Source: Bdellovibrio sp. SKB1291214
GTDB taxonomy: Bacteria > Bdellovibrionota > Bdellovibrionia > Bdellovibrionales > Bdellovibrionaceae
Length of the DNA stretch: 64,000 nucleotides
Assembly: GCF_002209355.2 (NCBI RefSeq)
Contig: NZ_CP106855.1
Span: forward strand, 806,001 to 870,000
Reading direction: 5' to 3'
The notes under the pieces were generated by a model, which made no database searches, was not told where the DNA came from, and saw only the letters and a program-made list of their open reading frames with translations. Of this stretch, positions 40,718-49,579 are shown in pieces. Within the stretch, counting starts at the first letter, position 1; the number at the start of each line of letters is the position of its first letter. The position numbers and the translations under genes are program-made.

Positions 40718-41683
40718 TCAGAACGAATTCCACTTGATGGATGACACAGGGAATTCAACCCAATCTTCGTTTTCAGGGAATCCCTCGGGTCTTGGCTCCG
40801 TAAGGCCTTTAAAGCTTAGAAACGCCGTAAGCGCACATATAAAGGACTCAAAAGCATGATTGTTCTCGATCATTAATTTGACGTCCTGATCATACACAAA
40901 AGCGATATTGTGCGTGCTCAGAGCATGCAAGATAGCTTTGCGACTGTCATCTCCACCGACCGCATGTTTATGAAACATCAGATGGCTTTTCATCACATGA
41001 AGCGAGCGACCAATTCTCCACACCGACAGTTTCGGAAACACTTCGATACAATCCATTTTTAGCTTTTGCTTTAAGAACATAGCACGCGCCAAAAGGGGTG
41101 CGGTATTTGCGCCCATCGCGTGTTGCAACGTAAAGGGCTCTTCCAATTCAGAAGATAAATACATTTCCACACAACGTTGCGTGTAGGCCGTGAAAAGTTT
41201 GCGGGGCTTTTTCTTTTTATGAAGCTTGCGGGTATAGTCCCACATCCATTTGATATGGGGCTGATCACAAGTTTCGATTTCCCCACAGCAGGGATTTCGC
41301 AGAGTGTTTGGCAACTGGAAGGGAACATCAAATGCTAACAGATCAATCCCATCATGATATTGATCGATGATTTCGTGAATCTTGAAATCGGCAGAGTGAA
41401 CTTCATCACTTTTGATCTTTTCGACCAATCGAGACAAAAAGACTTTATTGTGTTTTGGATAATACTCGATCACAGCGACGCAGGCTTTATCCATTTTCCC
41501 GCCGCCCAAAGAAACGCCGACAAAACGATGTACTTCACCCGCATGACTTTCAGAAGCTGTTGCGGATTTTGCGACGGTACGAAGTTTAGCCAGTTTTTTG
41601 GCTGGCTTTTTCTTAACGGCCTTGCTCTTTACAGCGGATTTACGGGCTTTGCGCCCATGACTTGGAACCCGGCTTTTTGGCAT
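40718..41683 (-). CDS. DUF429-type RNase H-fold predicted nuclease with Lys-rich N-terminal tail
   Basis: 321 residues. After a basic tail of about 45 residues (SKAVKKKPAKKLAKL) comes a DUF429-like core: FVGVSLGGGKMDKACVAVIEYY, IDLLAFDVPFQLP, MWDYTRKLHKK, VEVFPKLSVWRIG-like block (IEVFPKLSVWR), and DDSRKAIL/AFESFICALTAFLS near the end. Predicted metal-dependent nuclease or nucleotide-acting enzyme; no proven function. ATG 41683 lies 55 bases inside the GHMP kinase gene, with AAGGAG ten bases upstream, so the basic tail is partly encoded in overlap with another reading frame. Conserved DUF429 proteins do not usually have such a tail. Confidence 0.8.
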   Translation of the reverse strand: MPKSRVPSHGRKARKSAVKSKAVKKKPAKKLAKLRTVAKSATASESHAGEVHRFVGVSLGGGKMDKACVAVIEYYPKHNKVFLSRLVEKIKSDEVHSADFKIHEIIDQYHDGIDLLAFDVPFQLPNTLRNPCCGEIETCDQPHIKWMWDYTRKLHKKKKPRKLFTAYTQRCVEMYLSSELEEPFTLQHAMGANTAPLLARAMFLKQKLKMDCIEVFPKLSVWRIGRSLHVMKSHLMFHKHAVGGDDSRKAILHALSTHNIAFVYDQDVKLMIENNHAFESFICALTAFLSFKGLTEPRPEGFPENEDWVEFPVSSIKWNSF

Positions 41684-42621
41684 GCGTCTGCGACTCCTTG
41701 TTTCTTTTCAGGAGGGCACCAAACTAGTACGCAACCGCCGCCCCCAGCTCCACAAATCTTAACAGCCTCCGCACCATTCTGCAAAGAGAGTTCAGACAAG
41801 CGTCGGATCTCAGGACTTGAAAATTCTGGAGCCAAACGAACACGGGCTTCAAATTCGCGCTTGAACAGATTTCCGAGTTCATTCCAATTTCCGCTACGGA
41901 CCGCATGTTCCGTTTCAATTGCAATCACTTTTAAATCACGCAACGCCTGAATTGTTCCAGGGTCCTTGGCAACGGCATCTTTCATCACTTCAAAGTTATT
42001 CAAACCAGAATGGTGAGCTTTGCCCGTATAAATCAGCATGAACTTTTCTGACAGTGGAGTGTTTGTCACATCCATCACTTCTTGCTCGATACCATTATAT
42101 CCGTAGCGAAGAATGTTCAAACCACCTGAAGCGGCTGGATAATAATCCTGAGTCCCAGTCGGCGTATTTAAGATTTCAGCTTCGATATTGTGAGCTGAAT
42201 GAACCATTTGATGAACGTCGCGGAATGGCTTCCCTGTAAATTGCGCAAAAGCTTTCATCAGCCCGATCGTCAAACTGGAGCTGCCACCCAATCCACCACC
42301 CACCGGGCTTTCTGATGAAGTTTTTAAGGTGAAACCCTTCGTTGGCATCCAATAGCGTAGCTGAGTTTGCAATAAAACCATTTGTGGATCCGTATCAGCC
42401 AAAGCCTCCACCAAATTTGTGTAGGCTTTGCGAAGTTTCAAGTCGGCGGATTCCAGGACTATAGTAGAGTCATCATGCGGTGTCAGCTCCACGTTGGTGA
42501 AGACATTGATCGCAACATTCACTGTGGAGGCACCGTTGATGAATAAATAAAGGGGCCACAAATCAAGAGTGCCCCCTGCCAAATCCACACGCGTTGGTGA
42601 TTTAACGATAATTTTCTGCAT
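41629..42621 (-). CDS. GHMP family sugar kinase
   Basis: 330 residues. PTRVDLAGGTLDLWP is the N-terminal substrate loop of heptose/galactose-type kinases; SPVGGGLGGSSSLTIGLMKA is the GHMP ATP motif; KICGAGGGGCVLVW is motif 3. Nearest known relatives include D-glycero-D-manno-heptose 7-phosphate kinase (HddA) and similar; the substrate is unproven. It overlaps the DUF4340 gene by TAATG and the DUF429 gene by 55 bases. In an operon with the GldG-type envelope genes, where a sugar kinase is not an obvious partner. Confidence 0.85.
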   Translation of the reverse strand: MQKIIVKSPTRVDLAGGTLDLWPLYLFINGASTVNVAINVFTNVELTPHDDSTIVLESADLKLRKAYTNLVEALADTDPQMVLLQTQLRYWMPTKGFTLKTSSESPVGGGLGGSSSLTIGLMKAFAQFTGKPFRDVHQMVHSAHNIEAEILNTPTGTQDYYPAASGGLNILRYGYNGIEQEVMDVTNTPLSEKFMLIYTGKAHHSGLNNFEVMKDAVAKDPGTIQALRDLKVIAIETEHAVRSGNWNELGNLFKREFEARVRLAPEFSSPEIRRLSELSLQNGAEAVKICGAGGGGCVLVWCPPEKKQGVADACQKAGFQVMGAKPVNPL

Positions 42622-43598
42622 TAATTGCTTTCTTTCTCATGCGCCAGTTGTGCGCCCGTTTGACTCTTAATATCTTGCTTCGGAGTCGCCCCAACTTTCA
42701 AGTCTTCAGTTTTAAGATCAATCAATTTGTCTAATGAACCAGGAGCCATGTGCATTTGAAACTGGGGATCTGAAACGGATGCATAGATCTTTTTATCAGA
42801 GGCCTGCCCGACATCTGCTTTCCAGGCTTTGTCACCTAATTTCAAATTCAAGGTGAAGAGCTGTTGAAGTTTTGGCAATTGACCATCGATATAATTCAAA
42901 GCTTTGGCATCAACGATATCGTGGAAAAGCTGACGCACCTTTTGTTGATCCAAATCCAACTTTGTGGAACCTGTGTCCACCCACTTGCCGTCTTTCAATG
43001 CGATCTCGACAGTGCCTGCTTTGTTTTTCAAATAGAAGTTCTCAATGGATGCCATTTTATGTCGCAAAAAACGGCGATCCCGAAAATCCACGGCTGGTTT
43101 CTCAATTCGAGCAGTCCAACTGGAGTTCACCACCAAAACCTTATTTTCTTGGTCACGACGAGCAAACGGCATATTTTCGAAATTAGTTTTAGCGGAGATG
43201 TGCAAAGTCGTTTTTTGCCCTGCAGAGTTCGTATAAGTCACTGAGCCATCTGGTTTATCCAGACCAAATGTAGCCCAGTCAATATCAGTGCCCTCTTTAA
43301 CGATGTCTTTTACTTTTTCCGCGGAAGCCATTTTAATCATGTCATCTGCAGCCGCATCATCACCGCTGTCTTTTAAAGGTTGTTCCATATTCCAACCTTC
43401 AACCGTGCGTTTTAGAGAGACGGTTTGAGTTCCCCTCGTGATCTCGATCGCGTCGATTTGGTCGATGTTCAACGTGAAAAGTTTGGAATCGTTCACTTTG
43501 GCTTCATCGGCTTTTTTCTGAACCATGAAATCATACAAAGCGTAACCACCAAAAATAAGTAAACAAGCGACTAATATTCCGCGACCTTTGATCTTCAT
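42621..43598 (-). CDS. DUF4340 protein
   Basis: 325 residues, one N-terminal membrane helix (about 8-24), then a large periplasmic part with repeated beta segments: LFTLNIDQIDAIEITRGTQTVSLKRTVEGWNMEQPL is the hallmark of DUF4340, followed by DWATFGLDKPDGSVTY and later VEIALKDGKWVDTG. DUF4340 genes sit with GldG and ABC transporter genes in many deltaproteobacteria; likely a periplasmic partner of GldG. It begins at the end of the GldG gene (TAATG overlap). Basis of function unknown. Confidence 0.85.
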   Translation of the reverse strand: MKIKGRGILVACLLIFGGYALYDFMVQKKADEAKVNDSKLFTLNIDQIDAIEITRGTQTVSLKRTVEGWNMEQPLKDSGDDAAADDMIKMASAEKVKDIVKEGTDIDWATFGLDKPDGSVTYTNSAGQKTTLHISAKTNFENMPFARRDQENKVLVVNSSWTARIEKPAVDFRDRRFLRHKMASIENFYLKNKAGTVEIALKDGKWVDTGSTKLDLDQQKVRQLFHDIVDAKALNYIDGQLPKLQQLFTLNLKLGDKAWKADVGQASDKKIYASVSDPQFQMHMAPGSLDKLIDLKTEDLKVGATPKQDIKSQTGAQLAHEKESN

Positions 43599-45133
43599 TA
43601 CGCATTTCTCCTTCTAGTATACAGAGTGATGCCCGTGCCTAATAGCAACAGCGACAATGGAATTAAGAACGCAAATATGAATACCCCGAATTTTGTTTCA
43701 CTTAAAATAAGTTGAGTCGCCTGAGGCTCTTTCGGAGAAATGCTGATCAAGCTTTCTTCCTTAGCCAAAGATGCCACCGCATTCAAAACCAAATCACGGT
43801 TCAAGTTCTGATAAAGCATTTGATTGGTCATAAAATCCACGTCGCCCGCGATGATCGCAGAGAATGGCTTATTCTTGGGATCAGAATCCCACTGGCCCAT
43901 TACTTGATCGACCAAGGCAAAACTGCCCACGGGGCCTTCCTCTTTCAAATTCAAACTTTTAAAGGCCATGGATTTTGGATTCGTTCTTACCAATTCATCA
44001 ATTGCCATGCCTGGTGGCTCAGAAACTTTTTTCAGTGCTTGCGGGTGACGGAACAGAGTCACTTCACTTTGACCAAAGGATTTCGTGATTTCATTCATTG
44101 GGGAAAAGACCGAACCCATCGCGGGCCCTTGATTGATCCCTTGCCCCATCACTGTATCAACTATATTGAAGACATAGTTATTCTCAAGCTCGATCCCCAT
44201 TTTTCGTACAAGCTTATCCAGACCTGCAGAATTTTGAGATTCAAGGGCCATGAAAACACTGCCGCCATTTTTCAAGTACGCTTCCAATGCGTCAATCTCA
44301 TGACTTAAGAAGTTTTGAATCGGCCCAGCGATAACCACGACGTCGGCATCAGCGGGAACTTTGGGCTCTTGAATCAAAGGGAGTGCCTTCACCGTATAAC
44401 GGTTGCGCTCAAGCATGGTCTTTAATGCATTAAGCCCCATGCCCTCTTTCACATCTTCCAAGCTGGATTCGCCGTGACCGACGGTGAAATAAACTGTTTT
44501 ATTTTTTTCGCGTGTCACTTTCACTAGAGAGCTAGTGAATTCTTGCTCGTCAATTTTTTGTAACAGACTTCTGCGACCTTTGTATTCCAGGAACGCAGTT
44601 CCGCTCCCCTTATCAACACCAAAGTCTTTGGCAATGTCAGGCTGCTCATTTACTTCCACGAAACTCAATTGAATACGTGGGTTGATATCTTGATACTTTT
44701 TAATCAAGTCACGGAAGGCTCTGCGATTTTCTTCATTTCCTTCCACACCTTTTTTGTAAAAGAAATAAACTTTCAGCTCCGTATCTAAGCCTTTCACCAA
44801 CTTTACAGATTGCTCTGCTAGGGTGTTCGACTGGCCGGTTGAAAAATCGAAAGTCATATAATGTCTGACCCCGATATAGTTCACAATCGACAACACCGCC
44901 AACATGAGAAGGATCAGAACACCCATACTCATGCCTTCTTTGGTCGTCTTCATTGTCAGGAACTCTTTAAAGAACGCACGGTCTTTAATAAGTCCCAGCA
45001 CTACGAAAAATACCGCCATGCCGAGAGCCAACCAACAAAAAGGGACCCAGTCACCTAATAGGTAGCGAGTGATCGACATACAAACTAACGAGATACCCGC
45101 CATCAAAAATGCAATTTTACTGATCTTGCTCAT
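43598..45133 (-). CDS. GldG family ABC-associated protein
   Basis: 511 residues. Three membrane helices near the N-terminus (about 8-25, 31-48, 68-90) and one near the C-terminus (about 480-503) frame a large periplasmic domain of the GldG/IFT52 type: FSTGQSNTLAEQSVKLVKGLDTELKVYFF, GKGSGTAFLEYKGRR-like region, TVGHGESSLEDV, ADVVVIAGPIQNFLSHEIDALEAYLKNGGSVFMAL. In Bacteroidota GldA/F/G are an ABC transporter needed for gliding and export. Start ATG 45133 with GGAG six bases upstream. Same operon as the permease and ATPase genes. Confidence 0.88.
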   Translation of the reverse strand: MSKISKIAFLMAGISLVCMSITRYLLGDWVPFCWLALGMAVFFVVLGLIKDRAFFKEFLTMKTTKEGMSMGVLILLMLAVLSIVNYIGVRHYMTFDFSTGQSNTLAEQSVKLVKGLDTELKVYFFYKKGVEGNEENRRAFRDLIKKYQDINPRIQLSFVEVNEQPDIAKDFGVDKGSGTAFLEYKGRRSLLQKIDEQEFTSSLVKVTREKNKTVYFTVGHGESSLEDVKEGMGLNALKTMLERNRYTVKALPLIQEPKVPADADVVVIAGPIQNFLSHEIDALEAYLKNGGSVFMALESQNSAGLDKLVRKMGIELENNYVFNIVDTVMGQGINQGPAMGSVFSPMNEITKSFGQSEVTLFRHPQALKKVSEPPGMAIDELVRTNPKSMAFKSLNLKEEGPVGSFALVDQVMGQWDSDPKNKPFSAIIAGDVDFMTNQMLYQNLNRDLVLNAVASLAKEESLISISPKEPQATQLILSETKFGVFIFAFLIPLSLLLLGTGITLYTRRRNA

Positions 45134-45135
45134 CA

Positions 45136-45909
45136 CTATCTCCAACGGGAAGATTCAACAACACGCTCTGCCAGGAAGCAGAACAAAACTATCAAGCTGC
45201 CAAAGAAAACCAAACCGTTCGTGCGGATGGTGCCTTCGACAAGGCTGGACAAATGCGTGCTCAACGAAACATGTTCAAAAATTTTGCGTGCCACTTCGCC
45301 ATCGACAACTTCTGCACCGATACCAATAAACCAGATTGACACATTCAGGATCACCGACATCACATAGGCAACCAAGCTGTTTTCAGTCAAAGCAGAACAG
45401 AATAAATTCATCGCAGCGTACACTGCGCCCACGATAAAGATCCCCAGAAACGCCACCAACAAGGGGCCCCAGTTTAGTTTCGCCAAGGCAGCAGTAGCCA
45501 CCGGATAGGATAGGGCCAGAAGTACGATGCCCCCCACGGCCCCCAGTGACGCAATGTATTTTCCAATAACTATTTGCGTGGATGTTACAGGCGACGTTAA
45601 CAAAAGATCAAACGTGCGAAGCTTTTTTTCTTCAGCAAATAATTTCATCGTCAAAGCTGGTACTACGAAAATCAGAATCAGATTTAAGTAAGACAACTGA
45701 CGAAGGAAAACACCATAGTGAATGTTTAGTTGATTTGCCGGAATATTTTGTTGGGCCACATAGTTTAGCAGCAACTGCGCAAAACCATAAAGCTGCAAAG
45801 GATAGATCCAACTAAAAACTAAACTCACTAAGAAACAGATGATCCAATAAGTGGGATTAAAGAAAAATCCTTTTAATTCTTTTTTCAGGATGATCAATGA
45901 ACCATTCAT
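45136..45909 (-). CDS. ABC-2 type permease (GldF-like)
   Basis: 257 residues with six membrane helices. LLTSPVTSTQIVIGKYIASLG is the ABC-2 permease signature of GldF-type proteins, and LLTSPV-S-T-x-I-V-x-GK recurs there. The start ATG 45909 overlaps the ATPase stop (ATGA). Together with the ATPase it forms the transporter core; GldG follows two bases after its stop. Confidence 0.92.
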   Translation of the reverse strand: MNGSLIILKKELKGFFFNPTYWIICFLVSLVFSWIYPLQLYGFAQLLLNYVAQQNIPANQLNIHYGVFLRQLSYLNLILIFVVPALTMKLFAEEKKLRTFDLLLTSPVTSTQIVIGKYIASLGAVGGIVLLALSYPVATAALAKLNWGPLLVAFLGIFIVGAVYAAMNLFCSALTENSLVAYVMSVILNVSIWFIGIGAEVVDGEVARKIFEHVSLSTHLSSLVEGTIRTNGLVFFGSLIVLFCFLAERVVESSRWR

Positions 45910-46856
45910 GACTCACCTCCATGTTTTTCGCTGCTCTGCCCATACGTGAGTTTCAAGAACACATCTTCCAAATCCATTTTGCTTGGAGTGAATTCCAAAA
46001 GACCCATCCCTTGATTCACTAATCGTGCGGAAACAGCGGCGACAATATCATCCCCGCCGCGCACATCAATCCGCCACTCTTTGCTGGAATTCCCGGCTTG
46101 AACGGCAATGACTTCGCGAATGTCGGATAAAACAGATTTCATATCTGAAACATCTTTCGTTACACGCACCAACAGGCGGTTTTGTCCCTGCTCCATCGTC
46201 GCTAAGTGGTGAATGCTGTCTTCGACAACGATTTTACCTTTATTGATGATGATGATTTTTTCGCAAGTAGCCTGAACTTCCGGAAGAATGTGTGTGGAAA
46301 GAATGATCGTGTGCTGTCCACGCAAGGCTTTGATCAAATCACGAATTTCTGCAACTTGTTTGGGATCAAGCCCCACCGTTGGTTCGTCCAGAATCAAAAC
46401 TTCAGGATCGGAGACGATCGCTTGCGCGATCCCCACACGTTGTTTGAAACCTTTAGATAAGTGTTGAATTAAACGTTTTTGAACTTCGCCCAAATTCGTT
46501 TTTTCAACCGCCATGTCCACAGACTTTTCGATTTTATCTTTAGGTACTTGTTTTAACGCCGCCACATAGCGCAGATAATCTCGCACGTACATGTCAGCAT
46601 ACACAGGTGGGGTTTCCGGCAGATAACCAATGCGCTTTTTTACTTCGATTGGATTTTCAAAAACATCAAATCCGGCAACGGAAGCAGAACCATGGCTTGG
46701 CGCCATAAATCCTGTGATGATTTTCATTGTCGTGGATTTACCGGCACCATTCGGTCCGAGGAATCCAACAACGTCACCTTTGTTGACGGAAAAATTCAGA
46801 TGATCGATCGCTCTTCGAGGCCCATAGTCTTTGGTGAGATCTTTTACTTGAATCAT
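45906..46856 (-). CDS. ABC transporter ATP-binding protein (GldA-like)
   Basis: 316 residues. Walker A GPNGAGKST, Q-loop region RIGYLPETPPVY, signature LSKGFKQRVG, Walker B VLILDEPTVGLDP, H-loop ILSTHIL. The C-terminal extension (about 230-316) is the DUF4162-like tail usual for ABC-2 exporter ATPases. First gene of the ABC-GldG-DUF4340-GHMP-DUF429 operon. ATG 46856 has no strong ribosome site. Confidence 0.94.
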   Translation of the reverse strand: MIQVKDLTKDYGPRRAIDHLNFSVNKGDVVGFLGPNGAGKSTTMKIITGFMAPSHGSASVAGFDVFENPIEVKKRIGYLPETPPVYADMYVRDYLRYVAALKQVPKDKIEKSVDMAVEKTNLGEVQKRLIQHLSKGFKQRVGIAQAIVSDPEVLILDEPTVGLDPKQVAEIRDLIKALRGQHTIILSTHILPEVQATCEKIIIINKGKIVVEDSIHHLATMEQGQNRLLVRVTKDVSDMKSVLSDIREVIAVQAGNSSKEWRIDVRGGDDIVAAVSARLVNQGMGLLEFTPSKMDLEDVFLKLTYGQSSEKHGGES

Positions 46857-46897
46857 AGGGAAATTTTAGACCCCTGCGACTCTCAGTTCAAGACTCC

Positions 46898-48154
46898 TCA
46901 AGATTGACGCAAAGTAAAATGAAAGGTCTTTTCTGAGTGATATGTTACACGCCCCAGCTTGTCGCCCTTGATGGGGCGAACAAAGCGACATTCCACCATC
47001 ACCACCGCGACTTTCTGCCCCACCATCAGAGATTTCGAAGACAGCGATTCGCGGGCTACCCATGAGGCGACCTCTTGGATATCCGCCTGCGAAATTTCTT
47101 GATCCCTTTGCCGATGGATGATGGCGTGGGCCCCTGGGTAATCCTTTAAGTGCAACCAGTAATCCCATGCTTTCGCCTGACGAAGCAGTGCAAGGTTGTC
47201 AGCGGCTGATTTGCCACAATAGGCCAATGCTCCCGAATTCAACGTAAACTTGCGACCACGGGCATCTGCTTTGTGCATCAAATCCACAAGGCCAGGCTTT
47301 GCAGATTGTTTTTCGCGGTATTGGGATTTTTCAAGCTGAGCGATTTCTTTCTGTAACTCTGCCAATCGATCGCGGGCACCGTCTTTTTTTGCGACCAGCT
47401 GTTTCGCTTTGGAAAAGGCGGTTTCAATATTCCAGCTTAAAGACTCACGTGCATTTACATAAGGTTTTAAATGTTCTGGCACTTCGATTGAACGGTGGGC
47501 CACTAGAAAGTTACCCACCTCTTGCCACTCCAAATGCTTGTCGTTATCGATTTGCTTTTGGATTTCATCCAGGGCTTTGCGTTTTTTTTCTAAATCTTTT
47601 TGGCGTTGTTTTTCCCACTGTGCCACTGGATCTAACGAAGGTTTTTTATCCTGCTTTTGCTCTGACAGCCATTCCTCGTGCAGCTGTACTAGTGATCTTG
47701 GCTCCGGGGGATTTTCTACAGCAGGGGCTTCTTTCAAGTCCATAGGTCTTTCCCAAGCGATAGTTTTCCCCTGAGCTCTGACGACGAGGTTGCACTGCTT
47801 GGGAATCAAACGAATTTCCAATTCACACTGGATAGAAGTATTCGCCAATGTCAGAACCGCCACACGGCCGTACTGATTTAATGCTTTGAATTCCGCTACG
47901 TAGAGGTTCTTGGCATTCGAATTTAAGAACAGACCGACTGGCTTTGGCTTAGGGCCCTTCTTAAAAGGGCAGTGATTTTCGAACACCAGCATCATGGGTG
48001 TATTAGGAACAAGGTCCAGGACCATCCAGAACTGTGTTCTATTATGAAATGACAAAGCCAGACCACGGTCGTTGGCAATCACCTCTTGAAGCTGCGCGCC
48101 TTCAAGCACTTGTGAAAAGTGTTGCACAAAATTGTTAAGTTCTTGTTGTGTCAT
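46898..48154 (-). CDS. NFACT family (RqcH-like) protein, short form
   Basis: 418 residues from ATG 48154; ATGs at 48163 and 48172 are also possible. Layout: an N-terminal NFACT-N-like part, long charged coiled coil (about 170-310), and NFACT-R: GKSAADNLALLRQAKAWDYWLHLKDYPGAHAIIH (about 325-360), close to the DxWLHxKDxPGSHVII signature. RqcH (about 570 residues) recruits Ala-tRNA to stalled 50S subunits. Here the protein is shorter, the helix-hairpin-helix part is reduced, and at the place of the DR pair needed for Ala tailing I read GR (NQYGRVAVL). It may bind ribosomes or RNA without tailing. Divergent from a small gene. Confidence 0.83.
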   Translation of the reverse strand: MTQQELNNFVQHFSQVLEGAQLQEVIANDRGLALSFHNRTQFWMVLDLVPNTPMMLVFENHCPFKKGPKPKPVGLFLNSNAKNLYVAEFKALNQYGRVAVLTLANTSIQCELEIRLIPKQCNLVVRAQGKTIAWERPMDLKEAPAVENPPEPRSLVQLHEEWLSEQKQDKKPSLDPVAQWEKQRQKDLEKKRKALDEIQKQIDNDKHLEWQEVGNFLVAHRSIEVPEHLKPYVNARESLSWNIETAFSKAKQLVAKKDGARDRLAELQKEIAQLEKSQYREKQSAKPGLVDLMHKADARGRKFTLNSGALAYCGKSAADNLALLRQAKAWDYWLHLKDYPGAHAIIHRQRDQEISQADIQEVASWVARESLSSKSLMVGQKVAVVMVECRFVRPIKGDKLGRVTYHSEKTFHFTLRQS

Positions 48155-48241
48155 GGCTTTCATCCTGAACATCCTCTCATTCTTTGGGCCAATTTTCCAA
48201 CTAGTACTTAGGTTCCATTCTGGCATTCCGATAATTTCAAC

Positions 48242-48511
48242 ATGAAAACTGATACATTGCTAACGCTCGTTGAAACTCAACTTCAAGAAACTAAAAACAT
48301 GCGCGAAAAAACATCTGATTTTATCAATCGCGTGGTTCAACTTTACACACTGCAATTGATGGCCCATGGAAATATCCCTATGGACTATATGGAAGAAGTT
48401 TTGGCGGACGTGGAAGCAGACGCTATCGAAATCTACCGCAAAAAAACCTACGGCTTTCTAACTCTCGAAGAGTTCCGCCGTCACAAATACCGTCAAAAAG
48501 ACGACAACTAG
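48242..48511 (+). CDS. Small hypothetical protein
   Basis: 89 residues, cytoplasmic, helical, acidic at the middle and basic at the end (LEEFRRHKYRQKDDN). No family recognised. It starts 87 bases from the NFACT gene start on the opposite strand. Not preceded by a clear ribosome site, yet its codon use and length of clean frame suggest a real gene. Confidence 0.65.
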   Translation: MKTDTLLTLVETQLQETKNMREKTSDFINRVVQLYTLQLMAHGNIPMDYMEEVLADVEADAIEIYRKKTYGFLTLEEFRRHKYRQKDDN

Positions 48512-48550
48512 TTTTCATCAAACCTTACAAACCAGAATACCAGCGAGCCA

Positions 48551-49438
48551 CTACTCCACTTTTTCAATCACGGCGAAATATAAGGGACCAAAGCCGCTGC
48601 GATCGGGCATATACGCCACGCCGAACTCTGTCGGCTCCCCACCCACACCGGGATCGGCTGGTAGTAATTTGACGGCGTCCTTTTTCTTTTTCAAAAGTTT
48701 GCGGATGACGTCGTCGTTTTCTGCGGGGCTGATTGAACACGTTGAATAAACGATACGTCCTCCCGCTTTTACGGCTAACAAAGCTGCACTCAACAAAGAA
48801 TACTGCCGAGTCGCCAAGTGTTCTGTGCGACGGGGACTCCAATCATCCTGAGCTTTCGCATTTTCTAAGATATGACGTTCACCGGAACACGGAGCATCCA
48901 ACAACACACGGTCGAAACTATTTGGTTCTTTCAAACCGAATTGGACCCCGTCCTTGCCCGTCACCCACACTCGATCACGTATGTTGCGAGGAACATATTG
49001 TTGAATGACTTTTTTCAAACGCTCACGACGTTCTGGCGATAGGTCATTGCAGAATATTTCACCGGAGTCAGAGATTGCTTCAATTAATATTAAACTTTTT
49101 CCCCCTGGTGCCGCACACATATCCAACATGCGATCACCGGGTTGTGCATCTAAAGCACGAGCTACCATCACACTTGCAGGGTCCATCACATAAGTATCTA
49201 ATAATTCATCCTTACGACGCTCGGGGTGACTACCCTCGCCGGTCGGAATCCAAAAACAACCAGGTAATTGTTCTTTGGTTTCAAAATGCTTCCAACGAGC
49301 GTCGGTGTCGTCTTGGATTCCCAAATTATTAACGCGTGCCACCTGCTGCTCGGAATTTTGTAATGCAGCAAACAATGCGGGCCAACGGTCGCCATAAACT
49401 TTTTGAAAATGTAGATAGAAAGGATGAGTCGTCAACAT
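48551..49438 (-). CDS. RsmB/NOP2-type RNA (cytosine-5) methyltransferase
   Basis: 295 residues. DMCAAPGGKSLILIEAI is the SAM motif, NDLSPERRERL follows, LLDAPCSGERHI and YSTCSISPAEND carry the two cysteines of the m5C RNA methyltransferases (catalytic Cys in TCS). The N-terminal RNA-binding NusB-like domain of RsmB is absent, so it is a short form, perhaps with the NOP-type target site on rRNA or tRNA. ATG 49438; no strong ribosome site. Confidence 0.92.
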   Translation of the reverse strand: MLTTHPFYLHFQKVYGDRWPALFAALQNSEQQVARVNNLGIQDDTDARWKHFETKEQLPGCFWIPTGEGSHPERRKDELLDTYVMDPASVMVARALDAQPGDRMLDMCAAPGGKSLILIEAISDSGEIFCNDLSPERRERLKKVIQQYVPRNIRDRVWVTGKDGVQFGLKEPNSFDRVLLDAPCSGERHILENAKAQDDWSPRRTEHLATRQYSLLSAALLAVKAGGRIVYSTCSISPAENDDVIRKLLKKKKDAVKLLPADPGVGGEPTEFGVAYMPDRSGFGPLYFAVIEKVE

Positions 49439-49481
49439 ACGGAGTTAGATATGACATTTTCCACCTCGCGTCACGAAAAAG

Positions 49482-49511
49482 GTGCCTTAATGTCTCCGGA
49501 AAGTTAGGCAC
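49482..49511. promoter_or_regulatory. Hairpin in the gap upstream of the Gly/Pro-rich gene
   Basis: GTGCCTTAA and TTAGGCAC pair over 8 bp with a bulge around a 13-base loop. Position about 70 bases before the start at 49580; could be an operator or leader element. Weak evidence. Confidence 0.3.
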
Positions 49512-49579
49512 GCTATTCGCATGAGGGTTGATGGAACGAACGAATCGTCATAACGACACCACTAACAAAGGAAAAGTTA

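Noticed and set aside
43712-44308. Plus-strand open frame of 198 codons opposite the GldG gene
   Set aside because: The minus-strand GldG reading has a clear family match and operon overlaps; the plus frame has odd composition rich in His/Arg/Phe.
46898-48511. Toxin-antitoxin pair made of the NFACT protein and the 89-residue gene
   Set aside because: The genes are divergent rather than co-transcribed and neither product resembles known toxins or antitoxins.
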